In this document: positions 32,640 through 44,592 of the stretch, piece after piece | Layout: each line of letters starts with the position of its first letter | How positions within the stretch are numbered: the stretch's first letter is position 1 | DNA from: Dactylorhiza incarnata | Taxonomy: Eukaryota > Streptophyta > Magnoliopsida > Asparagales > Orchidaceae | DNA length: 64,000 bases | Assembly (NCBI GenBank): GCA_033032865.1 | Contig: JAWHQI010000616.1 | Coordinates: 267,001 to 331,000 of the forward strand | Direction: 5' to 3' | Program-made: the position numbers and the translations under genes | Notes under the pieces: generated by a model | Databases searched by the model: none | The model's input: the letters and a program-made list of their open reading frames with translations, nothing else | Told to the model about the DNA's origin: nothing

Positions 32640-35600
32640 GTGGTAAGACAAAAGGACCCAAGGTAGTCCGGGTCAAGAACAACTAGTTTATTTTCTATTG
32701 TGCAGGTACAAGGCTATCCAAACAAAATGGAACAATGGTATTTGGATAGTGGGTTCTTCATGCACATGATAGGAAACAAGGCCAACCTAAGCAACTATAA
32801 GGCAAAGCTTGGACCCAAAGTGATTTTTGGAGACTCCAACTGTGGACAAACTAAAGGATATGGAAAAATCAAAGATGGAGCAGTTACCTTCAAAGAGGTA
32901 GCATATGTCAAGGGTCTCTAGCATAAGCTCATCAGCATAAGCCAGCTGTGTGATGAAGGTTATCAGGTAACTTTTAATCATTTCTTATGTCTTATTACCA
33001 ATAATAAAAACATTAATGTGTTATCGGGTATTAGACATGAAAATATTTATTTAGTCAATTTTGACTCTGCCAATTCAGACATTTGTTTATTTAATTCAAT
33101 AAGTAAAATAAAGGAATTATGACATAAAAAGCAAGGACATATTAACCTTAGAACTATCTCTAAGCTCTCCAAGGACAATCTAGTAAGAGGACTGCCTTCT
33201 AGTTCATACAAGAATGAAGGACTCTGCAGGGCTTGTCAACTAGGAAAGCAAACCAAGAGTAGTTTCAAATCTTTATCCAAGAGTGATTCACCTAGGATTC
33301 TGTACTTACTGCATTTGGATCTCTTTGGAACCACTGCAATACAGAGTCTAGGAGGGAAGCATTACACCTTAGTTATTGTAGATGACTTCTCTAGATTCAC
33401 CTGGGTGTTCTTTCTTAGGAACAAGTCTGACACCTTCAGTGTTCTGACAGACTTTCACAGGTCCCTCAAGATTGAGTACTCTACTCTAGTTACATTGATC
33501 AGAAGTGATCTTAACACTGAGTTTTAATCTCTTCTCATGAGAGAATACTGTGGAAAAGAAGGGATCAAGAAATGTTTCTCTGCTCTGAGAACTCGTCAGC
33601 AAAATGGGGTAGCTGAAAGGAAAAATATAACATTAATTGAATCAGCAACTACACTGCTTGATGATGCTCATTTGCCACTCTCTTTTTGGGCAGAGGTAGT
33701 GAATACATCAAATTATGTGTTAAATAGGAGTCTGATACATAAACTTAAGGGTAAAAGACCCTATGAATTACTTAATAATAAAAAGCCTAAGGTTAACTAT
33801 TTTAAGATTTTTGGCTGTAAATGCTATGTGCATAACAATGATAAGAAATATCTAAGGAAATTTGAAGCAAAGGCTGCTGAAGGTATATTCCTTGGATATT
33901 CTCTTTCTAGTAAAGCATATAGAGTTTATAACAAATCAACTCTTTAGATAGAAGAGTCCATGCATGTGTCTTTTGATGAAACTAACATATTGAATGAGGA
34001 GAGGAACACCACCTCTACCAAAGATACTTTGTAGGTACCAGCTCTATGTGAAGAGATCAATGAATTGAATCTACATAATGAAGACTCTCTACTTCCATCA
34101 ACTCAAACTATTGAAGATAGTGAAGAAGAAGATCATCCAGAAGATCTTGCCGACAATTCAAATAAAGTGACAGCTGAACAAATCCCTCAAGTGTAAACTC
34201 TTGTTGAACCCACTCCAACTGTTGATCACATCACAGTTAGAGATCATCCAATATCCCAATTTATTGGAGATATCTCAGCAGGTGTTCAAACAAGGCATCA
34301 ACTACACCAAAATCAGATGCATACTTGTTTCCTATCACAGATTGAACCTCAATCCATAAAAGATGCAGAACAAGATCCAAACTGGATTCTTGCAATGCAA
34401 GAGGAACTCAATCAATTTGAAAGGAACAAGGTTTGGGATTTGGTTCCAAGACCAAAGGGCCATCCAGTTATTGGCACTAAATGGGTTTTCAGGAACAAGC
34501 TAGATGATCAAGGCTTCATAATCAGAAATAAAGCAAGATTGGTAGCCCAAAGATACTCTCAGGAAGAAGGAATTGATTATGATTAAACATTTTCTCCTGT
34601 TGCTAGATTTGAAGCTATTAGGATATTTCTTCCCTTTGCTGCTTTCAAAAAGTTCAAAGTATATCAGATGGATGTGAAGAGTGCATTCTTAAATGGATAT
34701 ATTAAAGAAGAAGTTTATGTGGAACAACCACCAGGTTTTATCTCTCCAACTCACTCCTCTTATGTCTTTAAGCTTAATAAAGCTCTCTATGGTCTCAAGC
34801 AAGCTCCCAGAGTATGGTATGCGACCTTAGCTAATTTTCTTATAGAGAACAAGTTCTGTAGAGGCAATGTGATAAAACTTTATTTTTCAGGATACATAAA
34901 AATCAAACTCTACTAGTTCAAATTTATGTAGATGATATTATATTTGGTTCTACTAATTCAAATCTATGCAAAAGGTTTTCTGGTCTAATGCAATCTAAAT
35001 TTGAAAGGAGTAGTATGGGTAAGTTATCTTACTTCCTTGGCCTTCAAGTGAAGCAAACTCCCAATGGCATATTCATATCACAATCCAAGTATGCTAAGGA
35101 ATTAGTGAAAAGATTTGGTATGTCTGATGCTTCTACTATGAAAACACCCATGCCCTCCAATGCTGTTGTAGACAATGATGAATCAGGGAAACCTGTTGAT
35201 CAGAAAGTATATAGAGCAATTGTTGGCTCATTACTTTACTTAACAGCTAGTAGACCAGACATAATGTTTGCTACATATATTTGTGCTAGGTTCCAAGATA
35301 ACCCCAAATAATCTCACCTTATTTTACTAAAAAGAATTTTGAGATATATAAAGGGTTGTCCAAATCTAGGACTCTGGTATCCAACTGCATCAGAATTTGA
35401 ATTAACTGGATTCTCAGATTCTGATTATGCTGGATGCAGAGTAGACAGGAAAAGCACATCGAGAACTTTCCATTTCCTTGGTGATAAGCTTGTGTCTTGG
35501 TTTTGTAAGAAACAGACATCTGTGTCTACATCAACAGCTGAAGCAGAATATATTGCTGTTGGCAGTTGTTGCTCACAGATTTTGTGGATACAAAATCAAC

Positions 35601-35850
35601 TTCTAGACTATGGTATCAACATAAATAAGTCAATTATATTTTTGACAATACTAGTGCAATATCTATAGCACAAAATCCATTACTCCATAGTAGGACTAAA
35701 CACATAGAAATTAGGCACCACTTTATCAGAGATAATGTGGATAAAAATAAAATTTTCCTACAATTTATTCCTACTGACTTACAAAGGGCTGATATTTTCA
35801 CCAAACCAATGGATGAAAAGAAGCATATCTTCTTTATAAATCATCTAGAA
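32640..35850 (+). pseudogene. pol: Sirevirus pol (protease, integrase, RT, RNase H)
   Basis: Copia domain order. Protease: WYLDSGFFMHMIG (32732-32770). Integrase: HKKQGHINLRT zinc part (33124-33155), the core from HLDLFG through VIVDDFSRFTWVF, LIRSDLNTEF and QQNGVAERKN (33315-33640), so the DDE residues are visible. RT: KWVFRNKLDDQG (34480), [15 protein letters not shown] (34660), [14 protein letters not shown] (34777) and the catalytic QIYVDDIIFG (34920-34949). RNase H: STSTAEAEY (35528) through HIEIRHHF and DIFTKPM (35702-35815). Stops occur at about 32919, 33120, 33525, 33945, 34033, 34194, 34584 and 35309, with frameshifts near 34870 and 35640. Confidence 0.87.
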
Positions 35851-35904
35851 TGATAGATGGAGATTCAATAAATTAAAAATTAAATTTTCTACTTATCCCA
35901 TCTT

Positions 35905-36070
35905 TTCGTCGAACAGAGATCAACAAAATTTAGTCGGTCGTCGAACGGAGATCAACGAAACCTATTAAATCCAGAGATCGATGAAGTCTGGTCGTTCGTC
36001 GAACTAAGATCGACGAAAATTTATTTTTCATCGAACGCAGTTTGATGAAGCCTAAGACTCTTCGACTTCT
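35905..36070 (+). repeat. TTCGTCGAA array between pol and third ORF
   Basis: Five TTCGTCGAAC/ATCGAACG half-sites with intervening AGATCGACGAA-type half-sites, some decayed to GATCAACGAA. Same motif and same alternating orientation as at 32336-32510. No gene is seen in it. Confidence 0.82.
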
Positions 36071-36205
36071 GATTTTATTAGGTTTAGCTGAACTCAGTTC
36101 CATGAAATCTTGCGCCTTCCCCGATCTCTTTCTTTATAATCAAAACTTTGATTTCTGTTCGTCTTTGCACCTACAGAACTTGCTCTTGCTTCCCTCCAGT
36201 TCCCT

Positions 36206-38957
36206 TTGCACTTGATCGTTTTCTCTTGCAGGTACTCAATGGTAATCTCTCAAGCAGTAATTTCTTCCATGAAGTATGATGTAGGATTTGACATTGACAT
36301 GGAATCCTTTGCGCATTCAGATCAAGTTTTCCAAGATATTCTTCAAATTTTTGAAGAACAACAGTTAAGGAAGTTCATGATAACCAGGATAAAGCTCCCA
36401 GTGGCAGAGATAAAGGAATGGGTACACACCATTTTGTCAGAGACTGCAACATCAATATCAGGATCTATCTCAGGAAACCAGGTTCCTCTTACCCCAGACA
36501 TCTTAATAGAAGTTTTTGGTTTGATGAATGGTAATGATGAGTTGGACATTACTTTTGATGAATTTAATGCTGCATTGGTTAAAATGGGTCACTCCAGTGG
36601 AAACCCTAATCACCTTCTGAAAAAGAACTTGTCCATTGAATACAAATTCTTAGCAGATATTGTTGGAAAGGTTTTGTTAAGAAAACCTGAGCCCATGACT
36701 TTATTACTAGGCACTAATTTCTTTTGATAGTGGTCTTAGTTGAGAAGAAACAAATCAATTGGGTATTGATTCTCTTTGAATCAATCAAGAAGAATCAAAG
36801 CAAATTAAGTGTTTGCTATGGCAGAGTGTTGGGCATTATTCTTCAAGAGAAATGCCCAGACCTGTTGGTGTCACCAATGGTCTTCATTAATGCAAGCAAG
36901 AGGCTGACCTCAGCTCTCTTTGGCATGTGGGAAAAAGTGATTCCCAAGAGGAATCCAAGGGCAGAAGTTTCAAGGAATACTTCTGGAAGCACCAGGGCTG
37001 ATACAACCACTCCCCTCACCCTACCAGAAGTTCCTCCCCTTGAATCTTCAACTCCTCTCCCCTCTCAACCTCTTCAGCACATATCTCCTGAAGAAGTTCC
37101 TCCTTCAAATTATCCCATAGACATTCCTTCTTCTTTGCCTTCTTCTCCTCCTCTCCAGACAAATCTGTCTTCAGAGCTTCCATCATCATCAATTCTAGTT
37201 GATGATTCTCTTCCCCCTCTTGATTCTCTTCCTCCTTTCATTCCACCTCCATCTTTTGACCTATTGTCTCCTTCACATTCTCCACCTCAATCTCCTATCC
37301 ATGTGGATAACATTCCACCCCTTTCAGATGTTACTAACATCTTCATACTCTCTTCTATCTCAGCACCATCATCTTCTCAACATACCTCAGATTTTGTGTA
37401 TGTTGATTTCTCCTCAATAGCTGATCAGATACTTAATTATATCTCTCCAAAGCTGACAGCTCTTCTAAATGAGAAGCTTGCTCCTGTTCTGCAAGCTCTC
37501 TCTGACCTATCTTCTAAGCTTGCATCCTTCCCTACCTACTCATCCTTTGTCCCTTCTTCTAGGGGCCTAGATTCAGGTCTCCCTGAAACTTGGCAGGGGG
37601 AGATGCTTGATGAAGAAGCTCCAATCAATGCAGGTTCAGATATGGTGTTTTATCTAGAAGCAACTCCAATCATTAATGAAGAAGCTCCAGTTATGGTTTC
37701 AGTTCCAGTTATAGCTCCAGTAAATAATATTTCTATTAATCCCTCAATAGATATTATTTCTTTATTATCAAAGTTCAGTTCAGTTTTCAGCAGGCTGCCT
37801 AAGCCTCAAGATTATTCGAATGCTATAGTTCCCTATACAGCTCCAGTAGATACAATTTTTCTAAAGAAAATAATCAAAAGTTTTAAAAGTCTAGTTCCAG
37901 TTAAAGTTGCAGTAACAGAAGAAGTTGGCTTGGTGAATTCACATCCAACATTTGTTTTTGATGAATCCCCCCTATCTCCTCCAACATTTGTCTTTGATGA
38001 TTCCCCTCTTCCAAAGGATTTTGAGCAAGGTGATGATAATGTTCTCCAAGAACAGCAAGATGTTTAGAATGCCCTTAAAGATCTTGATGATCTGTATGAT
38101 GACCCTGATCAGTTTTCTGATGATGATGATAATGATGATTTAGATGATAATTCTTCAAAGAAAAGAATGTCCAGAAACAAAGAAAGGGTTGTTCCTAAAC
38201 CTCCCTCTTGTAAAAATGATACTCCATATTACATTTTGCATAATATCACCCTCACCAAGGATTCTCCAACATGGATGAGATTCTCTAGAAATGAGAATAA
38301 CAGGAGAAAGAAAATGAAAAAGATAGGCTTCTATTCAGATAATCAAGTTAAATTTAATCATCCACCTCCTCCTGCTCCTGCAGTAGGATCAACAGGGATG
38401 TCCTCCTCATCTTCTCAGAAGACTTCTCAGCAGCTTCAAGCACATTAGAAGGAAGTCATAGAAGCTCAAGTGGATCCCATAGTTCTAGATCAACCAGAGC
38501 TCCTCCTTCAGGATCTGCCAGATCTTCTTCCTCAGTATATAAATATCATGTTTCTGATGGTCCCTTCCACAGAAAAAGAAATTCTGATGATCAACCTTTA
38601 TATCAGGCCGGTGAAATTGATGAAAGGCCTCCTTCTCCAATCTATCAAGACTCAGAAAAGATTGCTCATATGGCTAGATTTATAGAATCTATTGCTACAG
38701 CTCAGATCAAAAAAGCAAAAGCAGAAGGCAAAGATTACTCTCAGTTCTCAACAATGTCTGATTTTAGAAAACAAGAATTTGAAAGATACAGCTATAGGCA
38801 CCTCTTTAATGCTGAAGATTACCTAAGGTTGCACCCAGCTGCAGTGGTTCCTCATGCCTCATCTCAAACCCTACTGGGAGTTAATGACCTCTATATGAGT
38901 AAAAGAGAATCTGAGAACCCAAATAGAGAAATCATCTTCAAGCCCTCTTTAAAGTGA
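36206..38957 (+). pseudogene. Sirevirus third (env-position) ORF, frameshifted
   Basis: ATG at 36206 or, more likely, 36239, just after a TTTTCTCTTGCAG stretch like a splice acceptor. The first part (to 36724) is a mixed alpha-helical region with no known domain. After a frameshift a 447-codon part (36724-38067) has a Pro/Ser-rich middle, then acidic repeats (DDDDNDD near 38125) and a Lys/Arg-rich stretch. A further frameshift near 38450 leads to 38670-38957, ending IFKPSLK. I see no clear signal peptide or membrane segment. Position and size fit the env-like ORF of some Sireviruses (for example soybean SIRE1); function is unknown. Confidence 0.6.
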
Positions 38958-39144
38958 CAAAGTAAAGCTTCTATTCATTTGGTTTTGCTTATTTCTGATT
39001 ACAGTGTAAATCTTTCTAAACTCAGGGTGATATATTTTCTATCTACTGAAATGATTTAAAATTCTGTCAGATATATATGCTATGTGTTTGCTATTTGTTT
39101 GTTTTAATTTTCTCAAATAGTATCATAACCAAAATAGGGGAGAT

Positions 39145-40665
39145 TGTTGGAACAACCCTATTACTGATATGGGCTAGGATCACTATCTGTTGATTAGGAC
39201 TGAAGTTGACCCCATTGTATAGTCTAGGGTCAAGGTCTAAGGCTGTCTGAGTTAGCTAGATATTAGGAAAATTCCAAGTCTCTGCGTTCGACGAACATCA
39301 TTCTGCATTCGACGAACTCCTTCCTGGGTTTGACGAATGTTGTATTTCAGTTCGACGAACTTGCTCCTCTGCTCGATGAATTCAATCTTCCAGCCAGCTC
39401 AATAGTTTTTATCTTCGTCCGACGAACTCCAGATTGAGATCGATGAACTCAGCATGGTGTTCGACGAATAAGTAACTAAATGTTCAGTTTGACGAAATCA
39501 ACTCTCAGCTCGATGAACTCAGCTTTCTATTCGACGAATTTCTTCTCCAGCATGACAATTTCTGATGGATCAGTTATCTTTGTTCTCTGAACTCAGATCG
39601 ACTAATCAATAATGGATCTATTCAATTCTCTTGGACTTATTCATTATCAGATAAGTCAAGATTTGATCTTTCCTTTTTATTATTTCCTTTCCATTCTCTT
39701 CTTTCGAGAAAGTAGCCATTTGATATATTGGAAAAGGATACTCTTATGGAAAAGGAAAAGAAATTAAAGATTTGTGCTGAATCAGATTGTAGTTCCAAGA
39801 AATATCTTTTCAGATTATTTTATTCCTAAAACCAGAAGATTTGAATTTGAAAATCAGTCATATATCTCTAAGGAAAAGGAAGAAGTGGTAAGACCAGTAA
39901 GATAATGAAAGATAGCAACAGAGACACAGTCGAGAGAGATATACAGAAAGTCAAAAAGAATTACAGATCTTCATCCTCAACAACAACACTTTCATTCTCT
40001 GAGAACAACAAAAATCATCTCTCAGTTTTCAGCTGCTAGTTCTTAATCTTCAAAGAGCAACAATAATCTGAGAAACCTTGTCTCTCAGATTCATCTGCTA
40101 TCAAGGAAGATTTTCTCTATCCAAGAGAAAGCTCCAGCCATTATCTGTCAAAGAAATTCTATTAGACAGGGGGAGCTTTACATCAACAATCCACTAGTCT
40201 TCTCTCAGCTTGTTGACAGAGAAGAATTCATAAACCTATTTGTTTATTTTACCCCATCTTGTACAGGGTTGTAACTCCCATCAAAATTTAACATTTGGTG
40301 GCAGGGCACCTGATCAAAAACCTGTGTTTTGGTTTGAGCACCTGATCAAAAGCTCAGTGGTGTTTGGGCACCTGATCAAAAATCCCATTGGTGATAGGGC
40401 ACCTGATAAAAAACCTAGTGGATTCCTACCAAGGGTGGTAGAAGAGTAGATGTACCAGGTTGATTGGGGAACTACTATAGATCCTTGTGTCTGCTGAGAT
40501 TGTGTATTTCTTTCTATACTGTGCTGTGATTTTTGTTTTGCTTTTACACTCACTCTGTTACACATATATATCAGTATTTTAATTCCACTATAAAATAAGT
40601 TAAAAACTTTTAATACTCTATTCACCCCCTCTAGGGTAAAATCTAAGATCTAAACCTCACTTTCA
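39145..40665 (+). repeat. Sirevirus 3' LTR
   Basis: Preceded by the polypurine tract AAAATAGGGGAGAT (39131-39144). It closely matches the 5' LTR, including the TTCGACGAA array (39280-39560) and the GCACCTGATCAAAA repeats (40305-40420). Differences concentrate in CGA motifs. Confidence 0.87.
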
Positions 40666-41243
40666 TGTTGGGGGAGAGAAACCACCAAAAATTAATTGCA
40701 TGGCGGGTCACAGCCTAGGTCACGCCCGTGACCCAGTGCGTGACTTGATCGAGTTTGGAAACGGCGGGAAACATCGTGATCAAAAGTTAATCTGGAGGTT
40801 GCAGGGGGAGTCACGACCTCGGTCACGCTCGTGACTGAGGGCGTATAAGCTAGAAATGGCGCGAGCTGAGTAATGCCTGCATCGAATGCTTTCTGGGCGA
40901 GTCACGCCCTTTGTCATGCCTATGACAGAGGGCGTGTAATTTTAATCTAACATGGCATCTGACTTCTTCAGCTGGGATACGGCGGGGCTGGTTCACGGTC
41001 GTGAGTTCGAGTCACGCCTTTGGTTACGATCGTGACCAAGGGCTTGTACTTTGTGATTTTGGCAGAAATGCTCCAAATATTCTCCAGATTACTTCTATGA
41101 GCTTGAAATTGATATTGGCAGCCTAAATTTCCTGAAAATATAAAAATAAAGTAAATTAGCGATAAATTATGTTAAAACTAAATAAAAATAAATTAATTAT
41201 TAATAAAATATTATATAAAAATAACTATAATGATGCATTATCA

Positions 41244-41858
41244 AAAACCCCCATACTTAAGCTTTTACTATTCCAGAGCAAAACCATCATAAGCATGAGA
41301 AATATTTATATGAAATTTTAAAAAGAAAAATAATTTACTCCAAATTATGCATTTTAAAATTATGCATGACTCATACAAAAATAAGTTTTGAAATAAAATT
41401 TAGATTCATACAAAATTAATCATGATTAATAAATTGATATGCGTAGAATAAAAATTAGTTTAAAAAATTTTCTAATCAAATTTTCATAAATAAGATTGTA
41501 TTGAATTAAGCAAAATAATCTAAGATTTGAATTATAAGAACTTTAGATATCATTCGAAACTTTTTAGAAAACCTAAAATATTAACTAAGTTCTCTCATAA
41601 ATATCTTGAATATGAAATGATATTGGTTAAGTTTGCGTAAAAATTGGCATAGAAGAGAGTTCTTTAATTAGGAAATGATGAATTTTATCCTCTTATTTCC
41701 ATCTTTTTTTTAAATACTCTTCTTTTTTTATATCCCAACTGTATATGATTAGGAGTGATGAATTTTATCCTCTCAACTTCATGCCATATAATCTTTAACA
41801 AATTTGGGTGCATATGTTTAGGAATGATGAATTTTATCCTCTCATTCCATGACATATG
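41244..41858 (-). other. Athila (minus) 3' noncoding tail
   Basis: AT-rich, no gene. Three copies of the ATGATGAATTTTATCCTCT repeat lie near 41667, 41757 and 41825, the reverse of those at 9958-10175 in the plus-strand Athila. The gag-only Copia inserted directly beside the third copy. Confidence 0.7.
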
Positions 41859-43077
41859 TGTTGGACATGTGTGTCACATCCCTTTGTTTGAGAATAACAA
41901 ATCTAATATTGTATTTGATATTGCTTGTAGTGTGTTTATAGTGTGCAGGAACTATAGGTGCAATACTCCACAGGTAAAAGGCAGCATGGAATCAAACTTT
42001 CTGAATGGAGCACTACCGCCAGCGCTAGAGGTTAACGCAGGCGCTAGCGCTACCGCCAGCGCTAGCGCTAACGCCAGGCGCTAGCTCAAGATCATCTCAG
42101 CAGTTTTGTCTCAGCGGTTTCGTCTCAGCGGTTCCTTATCACTACCGCCAGCGCTAGCGATACTGCAGGCGCTAGCTCAAGATCGTGCACAGCACCACGC
42201 TGCCGACAGTTTCGCAACCGCTCCACACGAACGCTACCGCAGGCGCTAGCTCCAAGATTTATAAAATGATGTGTTCTCTCTCGTTTTGGAAGAGAACTTC
42301 CAGAGAGGTTGCTTGTGCCACAATTCTAGTGTTGTTATGCTGCCGAATATGGATCTCCCACAAAAAGCTTAAGGAGAATTTTGGAGGAGGACAACGTCAC
42401 GCTACATCCGAAGAACGATCACTTCAACCTCGCTTATACTACAGTGATCCTTCATCCTCAACTCCAGAGATCTCATATAGGGAGTTTTATTATTGTTTTC
42501 ATTATTTCCATTCCATACTTTTTTTTGTAACCGTTTAGAGAATTCGCCTTGTGTTGGCGACTAGGTCTGGGTAAGACTTAGGGGGAAATTCGCCTTGTGT
42601 TGGCGACTAGGTCTGGGTAAGACTTAGGGGGAAATTCGCCTTGTGTTGGCGACTAGTTCTAGGTGATTAGATCTAGGGGGCTCGAGGCCATATCCGCGGA
42701 AGGATTGGATAGAGCGACTTGAGGCCTTATCCGGGGAAGGATAGGCTAAAGCCAACCGGTTCGTGGGGATACGAGTCGGTATAGAAAAGAAAAACAATTA
42801 TTTATATATTTGTCGCCTCCGATTTCAAGCGATATTGAAATCAATTTTTGTAAACACCTTTTCATATAATATAATCATGTCTCTATTTGTGTTGACTTGA
42901 TTTCTCTCATTTGGCGCAATCTCTATTAAATTGTGTTATAAGTTTTCAATTCTAAATCTAAATTATTTATTTCAATCTCTTTCATTATAAAACAATTTAG
43001 TAATTATCTTAAAATTATAAAAAGAATTTTTATTCCCTTATTCACTCCCCCCTCTAATGGCGTCGTAAGATCCAACA
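41859..43077 (+). repeat. 5' LTR of the gag-only element
   Basis: 1219 bp. The U3 array of GCGCTAGC/ACCGCCAGCGCTAG motifs covers 42010-42250 and includes palindromes GCGCTAGCGC (42041-42050) and AGCGCTAGCGCT (42058-42069). The TATA box TATAAAA is at 42260-42266, right after the array. A 56-bp unit (GAATTCGCCTTGTGTTGGCG...) is present 2.5 times at 42540-42660; the 3' LTR has only 1.5, an LTR length difference that arose after or during insertion. Confidence 0.88.
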
Positions 43078-43079
43078 AG

Positions 43080-43092
43080 TGGTATCAGAGCC
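43080..43092 (+). promoter_or_regulatory. Methionine-tRNA primer binding site
   Basis: TGGTATCAGAGCC, two bases after the LTR end: perfect match to the plant initiator methionine tRNA 3' end. Confidence 0.92.
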
Positions 43093-43125
43093 AGGTTATT
43101 CCAAACGGTTTAAAAACCAGGAATA

Positions 43126-44592
43126 ATGGCATCTCATGATCTCGCTTCTATTAATGGGGAAAACTTTCTTATAAATGAACAAACGGTTTAAAAACCACCT
43201 TTGTTTGAAGGCAAAAATTATAATGGGTGGAAATTTCTTATGGAAAAATTTCTTAAATCTTTGGATATTGAAGTATGGAATATTACAATTAAAATGCCAC
43301 CAAGTATTTTAAATAAAAATGAAATATTTTTAAATGCCAAATCTATGAATAGTCTATATTGTGCATTAGCTCAAAATATTTTCAAACTTATTTATACACT
43401 TCCTACTGCTTATGAAGTTTAGAAATTTCTTGAGAATACTTATAGTCTTCCTTCCACAGATGATGAACAAGAGGAATTCCTTATGGATCCAAGAGAAGAA
43501 ATCGACAAGGACTCACTCTTGGAGGATGATAAATCTAAGAGTGAAATCGACGAGGAATTCCTTATGGATCCAAGAGAAGAAATCGATGAGGACTCATGCT
43601 TGGAGGAAGAAAAATACAACGTCACAATGTTGGACTCATTTGATGACCAAACATCAAGCAAAAGAGAAGATGGAAATTATAGCAAGGTAAGAAAATCTAA
43701 ATCTTCTCTTTTTGTAACAAATTCTATTTCTACATTTTGTGTGCTTAAATTTGCTAAATGTAAAATTTCAAAGTTGAAACATGCTAATTCCAAATTGCGT
43801 TTAGAAAATAAAACTTTAAAAGCAAATGCTAAAGTAGAATCTAATATTGATGTGTTAAATTCTCTTTCATGCTCTTTAGGTAAAATTCCTATTCCTTGTT
43901 TAGATTGCAATCTATTAAAAGAAAAATTCAAGGATATTGAAAAAGGGCTCTTAGTTTCTAAAGAACATAATAAAAAATTGATAGTTGAAAATGATGCTTT
44001 AACTTGTAAGTTAATACAATTAAAATCTTTTGTTGAAAAATTTCAAATGTCATGTAATGAATTTCATCATAAGATTTTGAATAACAATGATAAATTAACT
44101 TACAAAATCATTTCTAAAAAGGACTATTTTCACACATTAAATCAAAAGGAGTTTAGTTTCAAAAAGAATTATGATCCTCACAAAACTCTTAAGAGTCATT
44201 ATTATAAATCTCAATATATTTTCAATCTTGACTCAAATTTAAAAACTCCTTTTCATGAAAATCAAACTATAAAATATTATCCTTCATATTATAAGAGTAT
44301 GTCTATAAGAAAGAGTGGAAATGAAAATCATCAAAATAAGAATCAATTATTTACAACATTTTGTAACCCACTCTTTCAGCAATCACTTCTTAAGAAAGAC
44401 AATCACTCTTATAAATTTTCAAAGAATCGTTATAATAAAATTCATTATGATTATCAACATCAATCTATTTTGAAAAATTATTTGAATAAACATAAATCCC
44501 AAATGAATTATTTTTCAAACAACTATCATTCCAAAAAGATGTCAAATAATCATAATATGAATTTAAAAGAAAAACAACAAAAGTATGAATGA
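43126..44592 (+). pseudogene. gag: Gag-like protein of the gag-only element
   Basis: One frame of 489 codons, ATG 43126, with stops only at 43180 and 43420. The N-terminal part has YNGWKFLMEKFLKSLDIEVW, as in DUF4219-type Copia gag starts, then LPTAYEV. The UBN2 core that should follow is missing, and the protein jumps to an acidic region with a 27-residue tandem duplication (MDPREEID..., 43471-43551 and 43552-43632). A long coiled-coil segment (about 43760-44050, LKHANSKLRLENKTLKANAK) and an Asn/His/Lys-rich tail follow. No CCHC knuckle is seen. Confidence 0.7.

Larger units (their letters stand above)
29014..40665 (+). mobile_element. Sirevirus (Ty1-copia) with third ORF
   Basis: 11.65-kb element with LTRs 29014-30538 and 39145-40665, a methionine-tRNA-like primer site, gag, pol and an extra ORF before the 3' LTR. 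Length, a long coiled-coil/acidic gag tail, the pol signature YFLGLQVKQTPNGIFISQ and an env-position ORF all fit the Sirevirus lineage. Flanking 5-mers are CGTTA and TGTTG; they would agree if each had lost one base to C-to-T or G-to-A change. The element is inactive: pol has several stops and two frameshifts. Confidence 0.88.
27991..41243 (-). repeat. Athila (minus) LTR split by a Sirevirus
   Basis: LTR ends TGATGAATAA at 27991 (the reverse-strand end ATCA) and TGATAATGCATCA starting at 41243 on the minus strand. Without the insertion it is about 1.6 kb. A minus-strand TATA box CTATAAAA is at 28915-28922. Upstream of it lies an array of long GTCACG...CGTGAC palindromes: 28936-28976 and, across the Sirevirus, near 40709-40744, 40810-40850, 40890-40940 and 41010-41050. 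Confidence 0.72.

Noticed and set aside
43440..43931. Minus-strand Ser-rich and basic frames
   Set aside because: Antisense of the gag-like frame; the Ser repeats mirror the duplicated acidic segment.
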